The position numbers and the translations under genes were made by a program. Source: CAZCDS01 sp964497585 (GTDB taxonomy: Bacteria; Desulfobacterota; Desulfomonilia; Desulfomonilales; Desulfomonilaceae). From it: a stretch of DNA of 62,591 nucleotides. The notes beneath the pieces were generated by a model. That model was not told the origin of the DNA. It saw only the letters and a program-made list of their open reading frames with translations, and made no database searches. Positions within the stretch are counted from its first letter, which is position 1. Every line of letters starts with the position of its first letter. Below, one piece after another: positions 17,722-28,228 of the stretch. Location: assembly GCA_964497585.1 (NCBI GenBank), contig CAZCDS010000037.1, positions 1 through 62,591 of the forward strand, written 5' to 3'.

Positions 17722-18927
17722 TCACAGGTTGTACCCGGCCTCTCCGTGCGTAGAAGTGTCTACACCGGCCACCTCGTCCTCTTCGCTCACTCGCAGTCCC
17801 ATGATCGCCTTGACCACGTAAAGGATAATCGCCGTCACAACAAAGGAGTACACGATCGTAGCGGCGACCGCTCCGATCTGGATAAGGACCTGATCCGGGT
17901 TTCCGAAGAACAGGCCCATCGTTTTGTTTCCTGGCACCGCCGAAGCGAAAAGCCCGGTTGCAATAGCTCCCCATGTTCCGCCGACACCGTGAATTCCCAC
18001 AACATCCAGGGAGTCATCGTACCCGAGGCCCCCCTTGGCCAGAACAGCCAGGTAACAAACCACGCCTGCGACGAAGCCCAGAATTACCGCAGAGCCCGTG
18101 CCTACGAAGCCCGCGGCAGGGGTTATCGCCACAAGTCCGGCCACGGCACCGGAAGCTACGCCCAGCGTAGTGGGCTTGCCCTTGATAATCCATTCTGCGA
18201 AGGCCCAGCTCAGTGCTGCGGCGGATGTGGCCATATGCGTCACCACGAACGCATTGGACGCGCTTGCGTTGGATGCAAGAGCACTCCCCGCGTTGAATCC
18301 AAACCATCCGAACCAGAGCAGTCCCGCGCCCAGAAGGGTGAGTGTAAGATTATGTGGTGCCATGGGAACGGCCCCATACCCCTTGCGCTTGCCAATGATG
18401 AGCGCACACGCGAGCGCGGCCACACCGGAATTGATGTGCACTACCGTGCCTCCCGCGAAGTCCAGCGCGCCCCAACCGCCGAGAAATCCTCCGCCCCATA
18501 CCCAGTGACAAACCGGAGAATAGACCAGCGTCAGCCACAGGACATTGAAGACGATAAAGGAGCTAAACTTCATCCGCTCGGCAAACGCACCGGAGATCAG
18601 GGCGGGCGTGATGATCGCGAACATGCACTGAAATATCATAAAGGTCGTACTCGGAATGGTTGTGTCGGGCCAAACCGCTCCCCCGACTCCCTTCAGCGCA
18701 AAGAAGTCGAGCCCTCCGACAAACCAGTTACCCGGCGCGAATGCGAGACTGAAAGACCAGAGAAACCAAATGATTGAGGCTAATCCCATGAGAAAGAAGC
18801 TGTGCATCATGGTCGACAACACGTTCTTGGAACGAGTCATGCCACCGTAGAACATGGCCAAACCCGGCGTCATGAGCAAGACGAGCGCAGAACTCGCCAG
18901 GACCCATGCCGTGTCAGCAGCATTCAT
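17722..18927 (-). CDS. amtB: Ammonium transporter, second copy
   Basis: A 401-residue, eleven-helix ammonium channel with pore histidines in GGTVVHINSG and VVGIHGVGGTWG, and C-terminal ...DTSTHGEAGYNL almost identical to the first copy. The long middle of the protein is more diverged, so the duplication is not recent. GGAGGG lies before ATG 18927. It is preceded by a sigma-54 promoter (19202-19216), with an enhancer-like palindrome at 19294, directly after the nifA-like gene, giving a clear regulator-target pair. Confidence 0.96.
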   Translation of the reverse strand: MNAADTAWVLASSALVLLMTPGLAMFYGGMTRSKNVLSTMMHSFFLMGLASIIWFLWSFSLAFAPGNWFVGGLDFFALKGVGGAVWPDTTIPSTTFMIFQCMFAIITPALISGAFAERMKFSSFIVFNVLWLTLVYSPVCHWVWGGGFLGGWGALDFAGGTVVHINSGVAALACALIIGKRKGYGAVPMAPHNLTLTLLGAGLLWFGWFGFNAGSALASNASASNAFVVTHMATSAAALSWAFAEWIIKGKPTTLGVASGAVAGLVAITPAAGFVGTGSAVILGFVAGVVCYLAVLAKGGLGYDDSLDVVGIHGVGGTWGAIATGLFASAVPGNKTMGLFFGNPDQVLIQIGAVAATIVYSFVVTAIILYVVKAIMGLRVSEEDEVAGVDTSTHGEAGYNL

Positions 18928-19039
18928 TTTGAAACCCTCCGGAAGAATACTCGTACCGACGCGCGATCAACCACGTGACATCTGATAGCTACTTTCGATT
19001 CGCCCGTACCCCCTCGTGCAGGGAGAGGGCAGGGAATGG

Positions 19040-19059
19040 GGGGCTGGAAAGCCAGCCCC
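19040..19059 (-). other. Hairpin in the amtB leader
   Basis: GGGGCTGG and CCAGCCCC form a perfect 8-bp stem with a 4-nt loop, midway in the ~260-nt leader between the sigma-54 promoter and amtB. It could affect leader stability or be a partial terminator; no T-run follows. Confidence 0.4.
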
Positions 19060-19201
19060 AAAAGCCGTTCCCTCTCCCCCCGGAAGCGGGCTGGGCCAAC
19101 GGAGAATCTCACTCCTTTGCCAGCGCGTTGGTATGAGAGCATTTCGGCCTACGTGAGACCGCCGCGATGGGGACTGTTAGGTCCTCTCGGGACAAAGAAG
19201 A

Positions 19202-19216
19202 GCAAAGAAGGTGCCA
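19202..19216 (-). promoter_or_regulatory. Sigma-54 (-24/-12) promoter for amtB-glnK (second pair)
   Basis: The minus strand reads TGGCACC-TTCT-TTGC, one base from the full consensus, preceded by T as in strong sites. The predicted start is near 19190, ~260 bp before the amtB ATG. The palindrome at 19294-19311 lies 78 bp upstream. Confidence 0.88.
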
Positions 19217-19293
19217 AGTTCGGTAAGTACTCGTTTTGGTTTATCTTATTGTTGCCAGGTGGGAGATAGGGAGGGGGACTGATACCCGGAATT

Positions 19294-19311
19294 TCCTACG
19301 GAAATGTAGGC
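19294..19311 (-). promoter_or_regulatory. Candidate activator-binding palindrome, second amtB copy
   Basis: TCCTAC-GGAAAT-GTAGGC keeps both CCTAC/GTAGG arms with a 6-bp spacer, 78 bp upstream of a sigma-54 promoter and just past the stop of the nifA-like gene. Confidence 0.7.
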
Positions 19312-19325
19312 TCGATTTCCGATCC

Positions 19326-20888
<1,563 letters not shown>

Positions 20889-20927
20889 TTTTCCTCTCGT
20901 ATCGCAGTGGAGGCATCGCCTCCTAAA

Positions 20928-20945
20928 TCCTACGAAAGTGTAGGA
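20928..20945 (-). promoter_or_regulatory. Candidate operator palindrome upstream of nifA
   Basis: TCCTAC-GAAAGT-GTAGGA is a perfect palindrome (seven arm bases each side, counting the flanking A and T), 40 bp before the nifA ATG. It is the best of the three copies. It lies downstream of the sigma-54 site at 21150, so it may serve autoregulation. Confidence 0.7.
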
Positions 20946-21149
20946 TATCTTTCCGCCCGAGTCAAAGCCTCTTTAACCGTGGCTTCGGATTGTCCGTTTT
21001 CCGCGCATCATACCCAGTGGCGTTACGGTGAGAATCCCGGCAGAACGGATGTCTTAAGCCTATTTGCGAGAAAGTCGGAACTCGGACGGATCCACGAAGA
21101 CAATGACTCGAGCCCAGGTCGATGGCGCGCCACACCTTCTCTCAGCTCG

Positions 21150-21164
21150 GCAACAAGCGTGCCA
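21150..21164 (-). promoter_or_regulatory. Sigma-54 (-24/-12) promoter upstream of nifA
   Basis: The minus strand reads TGGCACG-CTTG-TTGC, an exact match to the sigma-54 consensus. It faces nifA, with an implied leader of about 250 nt that includes the palindrome at 20928. The rest of 20889-21265 shows no gene. Confidence 0.85.
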
Positions 21165-21265
21165 CGGAATCAGAGAAGAGCCTCTCTCTTTCATGGTTGC
21201 ACTTGATCCTTCATAAGAAAGGCCGCATCTTCTCTTTGAGGGTATGGGCAGAAGGGACGAATCAT

Positions 21266-21973
21266 ATGAGTTTCAAATTGACGACCCGAATTCTGCTTGC
21301 GCTTCTGACCACATTTCTTCTCGGCTCTGCCAATAATCGGAGTTCAGCGAAGAATCCGGGACTCTTCGGCCTCACCGCGGCCAATCCCATGAAGGTGGAC
21401 AAACAGGCGGGTGAGGTACGCATTCTCGCGGAACTGCAACCGGAAGCCTTTTCCGGAGGTTGGATCAAATGGACTCCCAACTACCACGCGGTCGTCTGGC
21501 AAGAAGGCGGTGCTGCGGGTGAAGCGCTCCTCATGTCGCCGGTCTCCGACTCTGCCGTGTACGATGCCCTCGTTTCCGTGGGCGCGGTGCCGGGTAACAA
21601 TCTCACCATGGCATCTTGGAATGACCGGAAGGACCCCAATGCAAAGGCTCCCCGCATGAGCGTGGAAGGAACTCCAATTGACGTGCTCGTTCAATGGGAG
21701 GGGCTTCCCCGTCCGTTGCCCCTCAAGCGGCTGCTCGTCGATCCGGGCGGCCGGGGGATCGACATGCGATTCGGAGGAAACAAGGCGCTCATTCCTCAGT
21801 GGAAGTCCGGGTGTATCGCGTGTTTGTATAGTTGCCCGGGCGGAAAGGTGAGTAATCGGGCGTACACGATCAGGGACTACATTGATGGCACGACGAAGTT
21901 TTCCGTGGACTATTCCGTGGTCCCCAGAGGCAAGCGACCGGCGGTCGTGATCTTTCGGGTTCGTAAAAAATAG
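21266..21973 (+). CDS. Exported YdjY-domain-like protein
   Basis: A 235-residue protein with signal peptide MSFKLTTRILLALLTTFLLG, then a region resembling YdjY domains: YHAVVWQEGGAAGEALLMSP followed by the characteristic DALVSVGAVPGNNLT. Near residue 190 it has CIACLYSCPGG, a cysteine cluster that could bind metal. AGGGA precedes the ATG. YdjY-like proteins are periplasmic and of unproven function, sometimes near oxidoreductases. It diverges from the nifA-like gene, and a sigma-54 promoter for nifA lies in the shared gap. Confidence 0.65.
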   Translation: MSFKLTTRILLALLTTFLLGSANNRSSAKNPGLFGLTAANPMKVDKQAGEVRILAELQPEAFSGGWIKWTPNYHAVVWQEGGAAGEALLMSPVSDSAVYDALVSVGAVPGNNLTMASWNDRKDPNAKAPRMSVEGTPIDVLVQWEGLPRPLPLKRLLVDPGGRGIDMRFGGNKALIPQWKSGCIACLYSCPGGKVSNRAYTIRDYIDGTTKFSVDYSVVPRGKRPAVVIFRVRKK

Positions 21974-22127
21974 TGAGACGGGTATCCGGGACCTCTTCCC
22001 GAACGACGGACAATCGAAACGGAGGACCGGGCCTCCCTGAGTGCTTGCTCTCCCCTGATTGATTGCACCGTTCCCTTGGACGGATTTTGGCCGGCGGAGA
22101 TTGACGTCCCAGATGCAAGGAGGTTCG

Positions 22128-22535
22128 ATGAAGGACTCAAGAGCACAGGTAACACGTCTTCCTGTGGAGCTGGGAGACTCAAGTCGGTTCAGAGTGATCG
22201 AAAAGCGGTGTGAATTGGCTCGAATACAACCCGGGGGCCCGGTGTACGATCCGGTCTATTTCGATCTCAAGCCTGGCAACGGCTTCTTTCGAGGTGGGCA
22301 TTACCACAAGACCGCCACGGAATTCTTCTACGTGATCAGCGGCTCCTGCAGAATCAAACTCGAGGATACGGAAACGGGAGAAAAGGAGACCCTCGTGGTC
22401 AGCCAGGGAGACTTCATGACCATCGCGCCGGGACTAGCCCATCGGTTCGAGGCCGTTGAATTCTGCCGGATGGTCGAATTCTCTTCAAAGGAAGCCGACT
22501 ATCATGAGGATACGGTGAGGCACGAGTTCTTCTAG
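22128..22535 (+). CDS. Single-domain cupin protein
   Basis: A 135-residue protein with the two cupin motifs: GGHYHKTATEFFYVISGSC (HxH...E) and a second motif ending GLAHRFEAVE. It should bind a divalent metal. Related small cupins include sugar epimerase-like and dioxygenase-like proteins, so no reaction can be named. AAGGAGG sits 5 nt before ATG 22128, a very strong ribosome site. It stands alone between the YdjY-like gene and convergent truB. Confidence 0.8.
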   Translation: MKDSRAQVTRLPVELGDSSRFRVIEKRCELARIQPGGPVYDPVYFDLKPGNGFFRGGHYHKTATEFFYVISGSCRIKLEDTETGEKETLVVSQGDFMTIAPGLAHRFEAVEFCRMVEFSSKEADYHEDTVRHEFF

Positions 22536-22602
22536 GACCGTTGAGGTCCCTCTCCCCCGGAAATGTGTCCGCTCACCGTTCTCTGCTGAGTGGTGTTGGA
22601 CG

Positions 22603-23523
22603 TCATTCGAGCAGCTTGAAAACGCGGACGGGCTGGAGGGCTATGTCGGATCCTCGGGGTCGGGGCCGTGCGAGGATCATCAGTCCACCGTCGGGCGCGA
22701 CCACCTTGAAGAGCCGAGGTTGTCGGTCCACGGAGCTCTGGAGCGTACTGAGCCGCGCCTTGGAGAGGTTCACCGCATTGCCCCTGACGAGCCTCTTTAT
22801 CTCATTGGGGAGACCCTGAAGCTCCGGGATGTGGGACAGGGCGGAAGGGAGGTCTATGAGGTGGTCAGCTATAGCTTCTCGTCCGCGGAGTTCGATCTCT
22901 TCCGGGGTGATGGCCCCTTCCACCCTGAAGTGGCCGCTGGCCGTTCGTCTGAGGTTTTCCAATCTTCCGCCCACACCGAGGTCTCTGCCCACGTCTCTGG
23001 CAAGGGCCCGGGCATAGGTCCCCTTGGAACACACCATGTCCAGCCGGAGCAGCGGTGATTTCCACGCTCTCAGACTGAGCGAGAACACCTCGACCTTTCT
23101 CGGGGGAATGTCGGGGAAGATTCCCTTACGCGCGAGCTTGTACAGAGGGACACCGTTCTTCTTAACCGCGGAATAGGCGGGCGGTACCTGGTCGATCACG
23201 CCCCGATAGCTCTTGAGGACCTCTTCGATGCGCTCCCGGGTTATACCCGACGGATCCCCGGTCGCAATGACCGTGCCTTCTCGGTCGTCCGTATCGGTTT
23301 CTTCACCCAAGAAGACCGTCAACCGATATTCCTTGCGGGTCTCGTCGAGGAAATCAAGCGCACGGGTGCTCGCGCCGATAAGGATCACCACCAGGCCTGT
23401 GGCGGCAGGATCGAGTGTTCCCGTGTGGCCGACCTTTGCAGGACGCACATTCCGCTTGACGATCCGCACGACTTCGCTCGACGTGATACCCTCGGGTTTG
23501 TCTACAAGGAGAATTCCGTGCAT
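22603..23523 (-). CDS. truB: tRNA pseudouridine-55 synthase
   Basis: The 306-residue enzyme converts U55 of tRNA to pseudouridine. It shows MHGILLVDKPEGITS, the catalytic-aspartate motif GHTGTLDPAATGLV, the YSAVKKNG segment and CSKGTYARALARDVG. The C-terminal part (from ~230) is a PUA-like domain. The start at 23523 is the family start; the upstream in-frame extension is not family-like. It usually sits with rbfA and rpsO, neither of which is here, so it has been relocated. Confidence 0.95.
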   Translation of the reverse strand: MHGILLVDKPEGITSSEVVRIVKRNVRPAKVGHTGTLDPAATGLVVILIGASTRALDFLDETRKEYRLTVFLGEETDTDDREGTVIATGDPSGITRERIEEVLKSYRGVIDQVPPAYSAVKKNGVPLYKLARKGIFPDIPPRKVEVFSLSLRAWKSPLLRLDMVCSKGTYARALARDVGRDLGVGGRLENLRRTASGHFRVEGAITPEEIELRGREAIADHLIDLPSALSHIPELQGLPNEIKRLVRGNAVNLSKARLSTLQSSVDRQPRLFKVVAPDGGLMILARPRPRGSDIALQPVRVFKLLE

Positions 23524-23705
23524 GAATAACTCTTCACCACCCGACCCGTTCGATCGCGTTTGAAGTGCGTAAGGAGCAGATTTTAGTCTCGGGAGCAGTT
23601 CGCAGCACATCACACGCGAGAAACGCTCAATTCCCAGCCTGACCGGACCGGTGCCTGCGCGGAAGACCGGCGGCAGCGGACCAGCCGATACCAATTCTCT
23701 CGTAC

Positions 23706-24764
23706 TCACTCGAGATCGGGCCAGTATCTGGCCACAAAGGAGCGAAGCTCCTGCAGTATCTTCCGCGCGCGCGGGCGCAGGTCCTCCTCAGGCGACATCG
23801 GCACTCGGGTGGCCTCGTCACCGTCGTAGAGGGCCAACGTCGAGAGCACGACCCCGACCGAGCTTCGAAGCGCATCGAGATCGTATCCGCCTTCGAGTGT
23901 CAGAATCAGACGCTCCGAGCAGACCTCCCCTGCTTTGTCCATGAGGATCTTGAGCATCTCTTCGTACCCCTGTTCGGTGATGCCCAAAGCTCCAAGAGGA
24001 TCCCTCTCATGGGCGTCGAAGCCCGCGGAGAGAAAGATCAACTCCGGCTGGTACGACTTTAAGACTGGAGCTACCACTGATTGCACGATCGAGACGAACT
24101 CCTCGTCTCCTGCTCCCGGCCCCAGAGGGACGTTGATGGTGTAGCCTTCTCCCTCGCCCTTCCCGGTTTCCCGAATGGAGCCTGTCCCCGGATAGTGCGG
24201 AAACTGGTGCGTAGAAATGTACAGGACCCGTGGATCGTCGTAAAAGGAATGTTGCGTGCCGTTTCCGTGGTGGAGATCCCAGTCGACAATGGCGACCCGT
24301 TCCATGCCGTGTTCGGCCAGGGCATGCCGCGCGGCCAACGCCACGTTGTTGAAAAGGCAGAATCCCATAGCGCGGTCCCACTCGGCATGGTGCCCCGGAG
24401 GTCTGACAAGGCCGAACCCGTTTCTCACGTCGCCACGGACAACCGCGTCGACGAGATTGAGCAGTCCGCCCACGGCCTTGGACGCGGCATCCCACGAATC
24501 CGCGCTCGTGGAGGTATCGGGATCCAGATAGGTGCTCCGTTTCCCCGCGGTGGCTGCTATTCTTTCGATGTACCGGGGCGAGTGGTTCCTCCCGATTTCT
24601 TCTATCGTGGCACTCCTCACCGGTATCTCGACGAGGTTGAGCTTGTCCTTGAGCCGATCCACGACCTCATAGATAACTTCGAGGCGTCGAGGATTCTCGG
24701 GATGGTATCGTCCCATGTCGTGACGCAGGTAAACATCGTCACGAACGATTCCTGTGGGCTTCAT
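23706..24764 (-). CDS. Histone-deacetylase-family (AcuC/HDAC-like) amidohydrolase
   Basis: The 352-residue protein has the zinc-hydrolase signatures GLVRPPGHHAEWDRAMGFC, FNNVALAA, VDWDLHHGNGTQ, LYISTHQFPHYPGTG, SAGFDAHERDPLG and LEGGYDLDAL. Bacterial members deacetylate acetylated polyamines, acetyl-CoA synthetase or other amides; the true substrate here is unknown. The start at 24764 gives the family N-terminus (DVYLRHDMGRYHPENPRRL). It is divergent from coaX, with about 215 bp between them. Confidence 0.93.
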   Translation of the reverse strand: MKPTGIVRDDVYLRHDMGRYHPENPRRLEVIYEVVDRLKDKLNLVEIPVRSATIEEIGRNHSPRYIERIAATAGKRSTYLDPDTSTSADSWDAASKAVGGLLNLVDAVVRGDVRNGFGLVRPPGHHAEWDRAMGFCLFNNVALAARHALAEHGMERVAIVDWDLHHGNGTQHSFYDDPRVLYISTHQFPHYPGTGSIRETGKGEGEGYTINVPLGPGAGDEEFVSIVQSVVAPVLKSYQPELIFLSAGFDAHERDPLGALGITEQGYEEMLKILMDKAGEVCSERLILTLEGGYDLDALRSSVGVVLSTLALYDGDEATRVPMSPEEDLRPRARKILQELRSFVARYWPDLE

Positions 24765-24981
24765 GACCTTGTGCCGCCTTTCCTGCAATAACGAGCTGTT
24801 GTCGAGAGTATTGAAGGTACCACCGCCGGACTGATCAGTCAATGCTTTTCCCCGGCGATGCAAGCAGCATTTCCCTGGTGCTGAAGCATCCGGCTCGTTT
24901 CGATTGTCCTTTCGGGACACACTCGCGCGCGGAGCCGGGCTGTGGTATTCTACCCAATCATCGAATCTCAGGAGGAGAGGG

Positions 24982-25752
24982 ATGCTCCTTGCAATCGACG
25001 TGGGAAATACGAATACTGTGGTGGGCCTGTTCAAGGGCGACAGGCGAGTGGGAACCTGGAGGATCCGGACTCTGGAAGATGCGACCGCGGACGAGTATTG
25101 GGTAATGCTTCACAACCTGGCCTCCCTTGGAAAGCTCGAATCGCTCGCTGTTGAAGGAGTAATCATATCATGCGTCGTTCCTCCGCTCGTGACCGCCCTC
25201 GATGAACTTTGCCGGAACTATCTGAAAATCGACCCGCTCTTCGTCGGCCCCGGCATGAAGACGGGGATGCCGATCCGGTACGACAATCCCCGGGAAGTGG
25301 GCGCGGACAGAATCGTCAACGCGGTTGCCGCGTACGAGAAGTACAGATGTGCGTTGATCGCGGTTGATTTCGGTACCGCGACCACCTTTGACCATATCAA
25401 CGCCGCGGGCGAGTACGAGGGCGGCGTCATTGCCCCCGGGGTTAAGATCGCCGCGGAAGCGCTCTTTCACCAGGCGTCGAAGCTCTTCCGGGTCGAACTC
25501 ACTCCCCCATCACGGGTGATTGGCAAGGACACCGCGGCTGCGATTCAATCCGGGATCGTCTTCGGCTATGCGTCTCTGGTGGATGGTATCCTCACGAGGA
25601 TCTTCGACGAACTGGGCTCCAAGCTCAAGGTGATTGCCACAGGGGGTCTGGCGCGGGTTATCTGCCCTGAAACCAGGTTAGTGGACGAGATCGAAGACGA
25701 TCTCACCATGGAAGGACTGCGCATCCTCTACAAGAGGAACAGACCGGCTTGA
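24982..25752 (+). CDS. coaX: Type III pantothenate kinase
   Basis: The 256-residue enzyme phosphorylates pantothenate, the first step of CoA synthesis. It has the ASKHA-fold motifs MLLAIDVGNTNTVVGLFKG, DNPREVGADRIVNAVAAY, DFGTATTFD and GGVIAPGV, as in CoaX. GGAGGAGAGG immediately before ATG 24982 fixes the start. The gene is monocistronic, and its 3' end faces fhs across a hairpin-rich gap. Confidence 0.97.
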   Translation: MLLAIDVGNTNTVVGLFKGDRRVGTWRIRTLEDATADEYWVMLHNLASLGKLESLAVEGVIISCVVPPLVTALDELCRNYLKIDPLFVGPGMKTGMPIRYDNPREVGADRIVNAVAAYEKYRCALIAVDFGTATTFDHINAAGEYEGGVIAPGVKIAAEALFHQASKLFRVELTPPSRVIGKDTAAAIQSGIVFGYASLVDGILTRIFDELGSKLKVIATGGLARVICPETRLVDEIEDDLTMEGLRILYKRNRPA

Positions 25753-25974
25753 AAATGGTTCGTTAACATTCTCGAAGACCGGCATTGGAGCGTGAAGACG
25801 CGGATGTGTCCCGCCGCGTGGAGGATTTCGTGGTACCCCGCGGCTTCCATCCCTCGAGGTGGGATGCGACCCGCTAGAACCGCTGCACTAGCCGGTGCCG
25901 GAATCATGCTGCACGTGCACTTTTCTTCCTGCCGGCCTTGCCACGCACAAAGCAGTGACTAAACTGATTAGTGG

Positions 25975-26221
25975 GCCCAACAGGCTCCTCCCCCCTGGTG
26001 CTAGTTGGGCTCCGGCCTCCGGGATTTTGCGATGGGGTCCCGGAGGTTTTGATCTCGGGAGCCCCGTTGCGGACCAATCCGTGACGGGGCTTCTCTGGTT
26101 CTCCCACTCGGTCAGATACAGTCGAGAAATAGTAGCCCAGGCGACCACATGGCACACCCGGGCTACGCGAAGAGGTGTTGAAGGGGAACCTGAGCGGGAC
26201 GCATTTCCCGGCCGGTTCCCC
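25975..26221. other. Hairpin-rich region between convergent coaX and fhs
   Basis: Several perfect inverted repeats are packed here: GCCCAAC/GTTGGGC (25975-26010); CCTCCGGGA/TCCCGGAGG then TTTT (26016-26050); AGCCCCGT/ACGGGGCT with inner CGGA/TCCG (26060-26091); GTAGCCC/GGGCTAC (26132-26166); GGGGAACC/GGTTCCCC with an inner stem (26183-26221). GGGCTCC (26007-26013) can also pair with GGAGCCC (26058-26064), enclosing the second hairpin. The second hairpin with its T-run is a good plus-strand terminator for coaX. The remainder could be fhs terminators, REP-like units or a structured RNA; no known RNA family is recognised. The rest of 25753-26240 has no gene. Confidence 0.5.
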
Positions 26222-26240
26222 GGTTTGGAGCGAGATGGTG

Positions 26241-28004
26241 TTAGAAGAGTCCCTTCACCTTTCCTGTCTCCACATCCACGTCAACGCGACGGAATGCAGG
26301 GTTGGAACCGGTTCCCGGCATGAGTGAGATCGCGCCGGCGACGGGGACCACGAAGCCCGCGCCGTTGTATGTGAGGATGTCCCTCACCGGCAGGACCCAA
26401 CCCTTGGGAGTTCCTTTGATGTTCGGATCATGGGTAAGGCTCAGGTGCGTCTTGACCATGCAGGTACCGAGCTTTGCCAGCTCAGGATCGGCTTCCATTC
26501 TCTTGGCTTTGGCCTCGGCCTCGGCTGAGTAGCTCACCCCGTCCGCGCCGTACACTTCCTTTGCTATCAGCTCGACGCGCTGGCGGAGCGGCAGGTCGAG
26601 TTCATAGAGCAGCTTGAACTCGTTCGGTTCTTCGCACGCGTCGATAACCGCGTCTGCGAATTCCAGGGCTCCTTCACCACCCTTCAGCCAGTGCGAGGAG
26701 ACCGGTGCGCGGGCGCCGGCCGCCTCCGAGAGCCGCTTGACTGTAGCGATCTCGTCCTTGGTATCGGTGTGAAAGGAGTTGATGCAGACGACCGGGTTTA
26801 TGCCGGCCTTCTTGACCGTCTCGATGTGATGAACGAGGTTCTCGCAGCCTTCTTCCACCCAGGCCACGTTCTCACCCTCGTACTCCTTGGGCATGGGCAG
26901 ACCGGGCCGCGGAACCGGCGCACCGCCGTGGCACTTCAGCGCTCGGATCGTCGCCACGATCACCGCACAATGCGGCTTGAGACCGGAGAAGCGGCACTTG
27001 AGGTTCCAGAATTTCTCGAATCCGATGTCCACGCCGAATCCGGACTCGGTGATGTGATAGTCGCCCAACTTCAGGCCGACCCTGTCCGCGATAATCGAGG
27101 ACTGACCGATCGCGATATTGGCAAACGGTCCCGCATGAACGAATACGGGCTGTCCTTCAACGCTCTGCAACAGGTTCGGGTTGAGGGCTTCGACCATCCA
27201 CGCGGTCATCGCGCCGTCAACCTCGAGGTCCGCGGTTGTCACCGGCGCGCCGTCCTTATTGTATCCGACGACGATCCTGCCCATGCGTTCGCGCATGTCC
27301 TTAAGGTCCGTGGAAACCGCGAGGATCGCCATGATCTCCGACGAGACGGCAATGCCGAACTTCGATTCCATCATGAACCCGTCCATCTTGCCGCCGATAC
27401 CGATAATGATGTGCCGCAGCGCCTGAGCGCAGAAGTCGATGATCCAGCCTAATTCCACCCTGTTCGGATCGATGTTCAGCCTCGGCTGGTTTCTCTTTGC
27501 CCATTCCGCGTCGTCATAGTTGAACTCGTGCTGCAGCCGGGACGTAACCGCAACCATCGCCAGGTTGTGCGCGTTCATGATCGCGTTGATGTCGCCGGTC
27601 AACCCGAGGGAGAACGGGGTGAGCGGGATGCACTGCGCCAGACCGCCGCCGGCCGCGGAGCCCTTGATGTTCATGGTCGGGCCGCCTGAGGGCTGCCGAA
27701 TTGCAGCCACAACACTCTTGCCTCGCTTGCCCATGCCCTCGACCAGGCCCATGGAGGAGGTAGATTTTCCTTCTCCCAGAGGAGTCGGGGTGATGGCGGT
27801 AACATCGATGTACTTGCCATCAGGCCTGTCCTTGAGCCGATTGAGGACCTTGCGGAAATCGACTTTTGCCACGTAGTGGCCGTGGGGAAGAAGCTCTTCT
27901 TCCTTTAGCCCCAGCTCGTCGCGGAGCTGATAGACTGTCTTCATAGTCTTTTCAGCTTCTTCAGCTATTTCCCAGTCGGCCATCTTGGTCGGATCCATTG
28001 CCAT
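26241..28004 (-). CDS. fhs: Formate-tetrahydrofolate ligase
   Basis: The 587-residue enzyme makes 10-formyl-THF from formate, THF and ATP, feeding purines and, in many anaerobes, the Wood-Ljungdahl methyl branch. The P-loop is in ITPTPLGEGKSTSSMG near residue 75. RQPSGGPTMNIKGSAAGGG and TGDINAIMNAHNL are family blocks. AGGAGGTCTCC precedes ATG 28004. It is 224 bp downstream of purQ on the same strand, with its own weak promoter at 28106-28134, so C1 and purine metabolism are side by side. Confidence 0.97.
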   Translation of the reverse strand: MAMDPTKMADWEIAEEAEKTMKTVYQLRDELGLKEEELLPHGHYVAKVDFRKVLNRLKDRPDGKYIDVTAITPTPLGEGKSTSSMGLVEGMGKRGKSVVAAIRQPSGGPTMNIKGSAAGGGLAQCIPLTPFSLGLTGDINAIMNAHNLAMVAVTSRLQHEFNYDDAEWAKRNQPRLNIDPNRVELGWIIDFCAQALRHIIIGIGGKMDGFMMESKFGIAVSSEIMAILAVSTDLKDMRERMGRIVVGYNKDGAPVTTADLEVDGAMTAWMVEALNPNLLQSVEGQPVFVHAGPFANIAIGQSSIIADRVGLKLGDYHITESGFGVDIGFEKFWNLKCRFSGLKPHCAVIVATIRALKCHGGAPVPRPGLPMPKEYEGENVAWVEEGCENLVHHIETVKKAGINPVVCINSFHTDTKDEIATVKRLSEAAGARAPVSSHWLKGGEGALEFADAVIDACEEPNEFKLLYELDLPLRQRVELIAKEVYGADGVSYSAEAEAKAKRMEADPELAKLGTCMVKTHLSLTHDPNIKGTPKGWVLPVRDILTYNGAGFVVPVAGAISLMPGTGSNPAFRRVDVDVETGKVKGLF

Positions 28005-28105
28005 GGAGACCTCCTAGATATACATTTCACCGCGCAGGCAACCCCGCCGGCATCGGTCAGTATGTGAGTCGTATGAATAGTCCACAGGAATGAGGACAAC
28101 GCCCG

Positions 28106-28134
28106 ATCCTAGCCCAAATGATCTGAAATTACAA
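28106..28134 (-). promoter_or_regulatory. Possible sigma-70 promoter of fhs
   Basis: TTGTAA (28129-28134) and TAGGAT (28106-28111), each 4/6 matches, are spaced by 17 bp about 100 bp upstream of fhs. Confidence 0.4.
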
Positions 28135-28228
28135 GAAAAAAGGACGCAGTTCTCCCTCTGTCAAGAAAAAAGATTTTTCCCTCAAGCCTGGGGCCAACGG
28201 TTTTTCCTCCCAGGAGATCACCATCTCC

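Noticed and set aside
25975..26010. attC-like integron site (GCCCAAC ... GTTGGGC)
   Set aside because: Core sites fit the RYYYAAC/GTTRRRY pattern, but the element is too short (36 bp), has no internal L boxes, and no cassettes or integrase are near.
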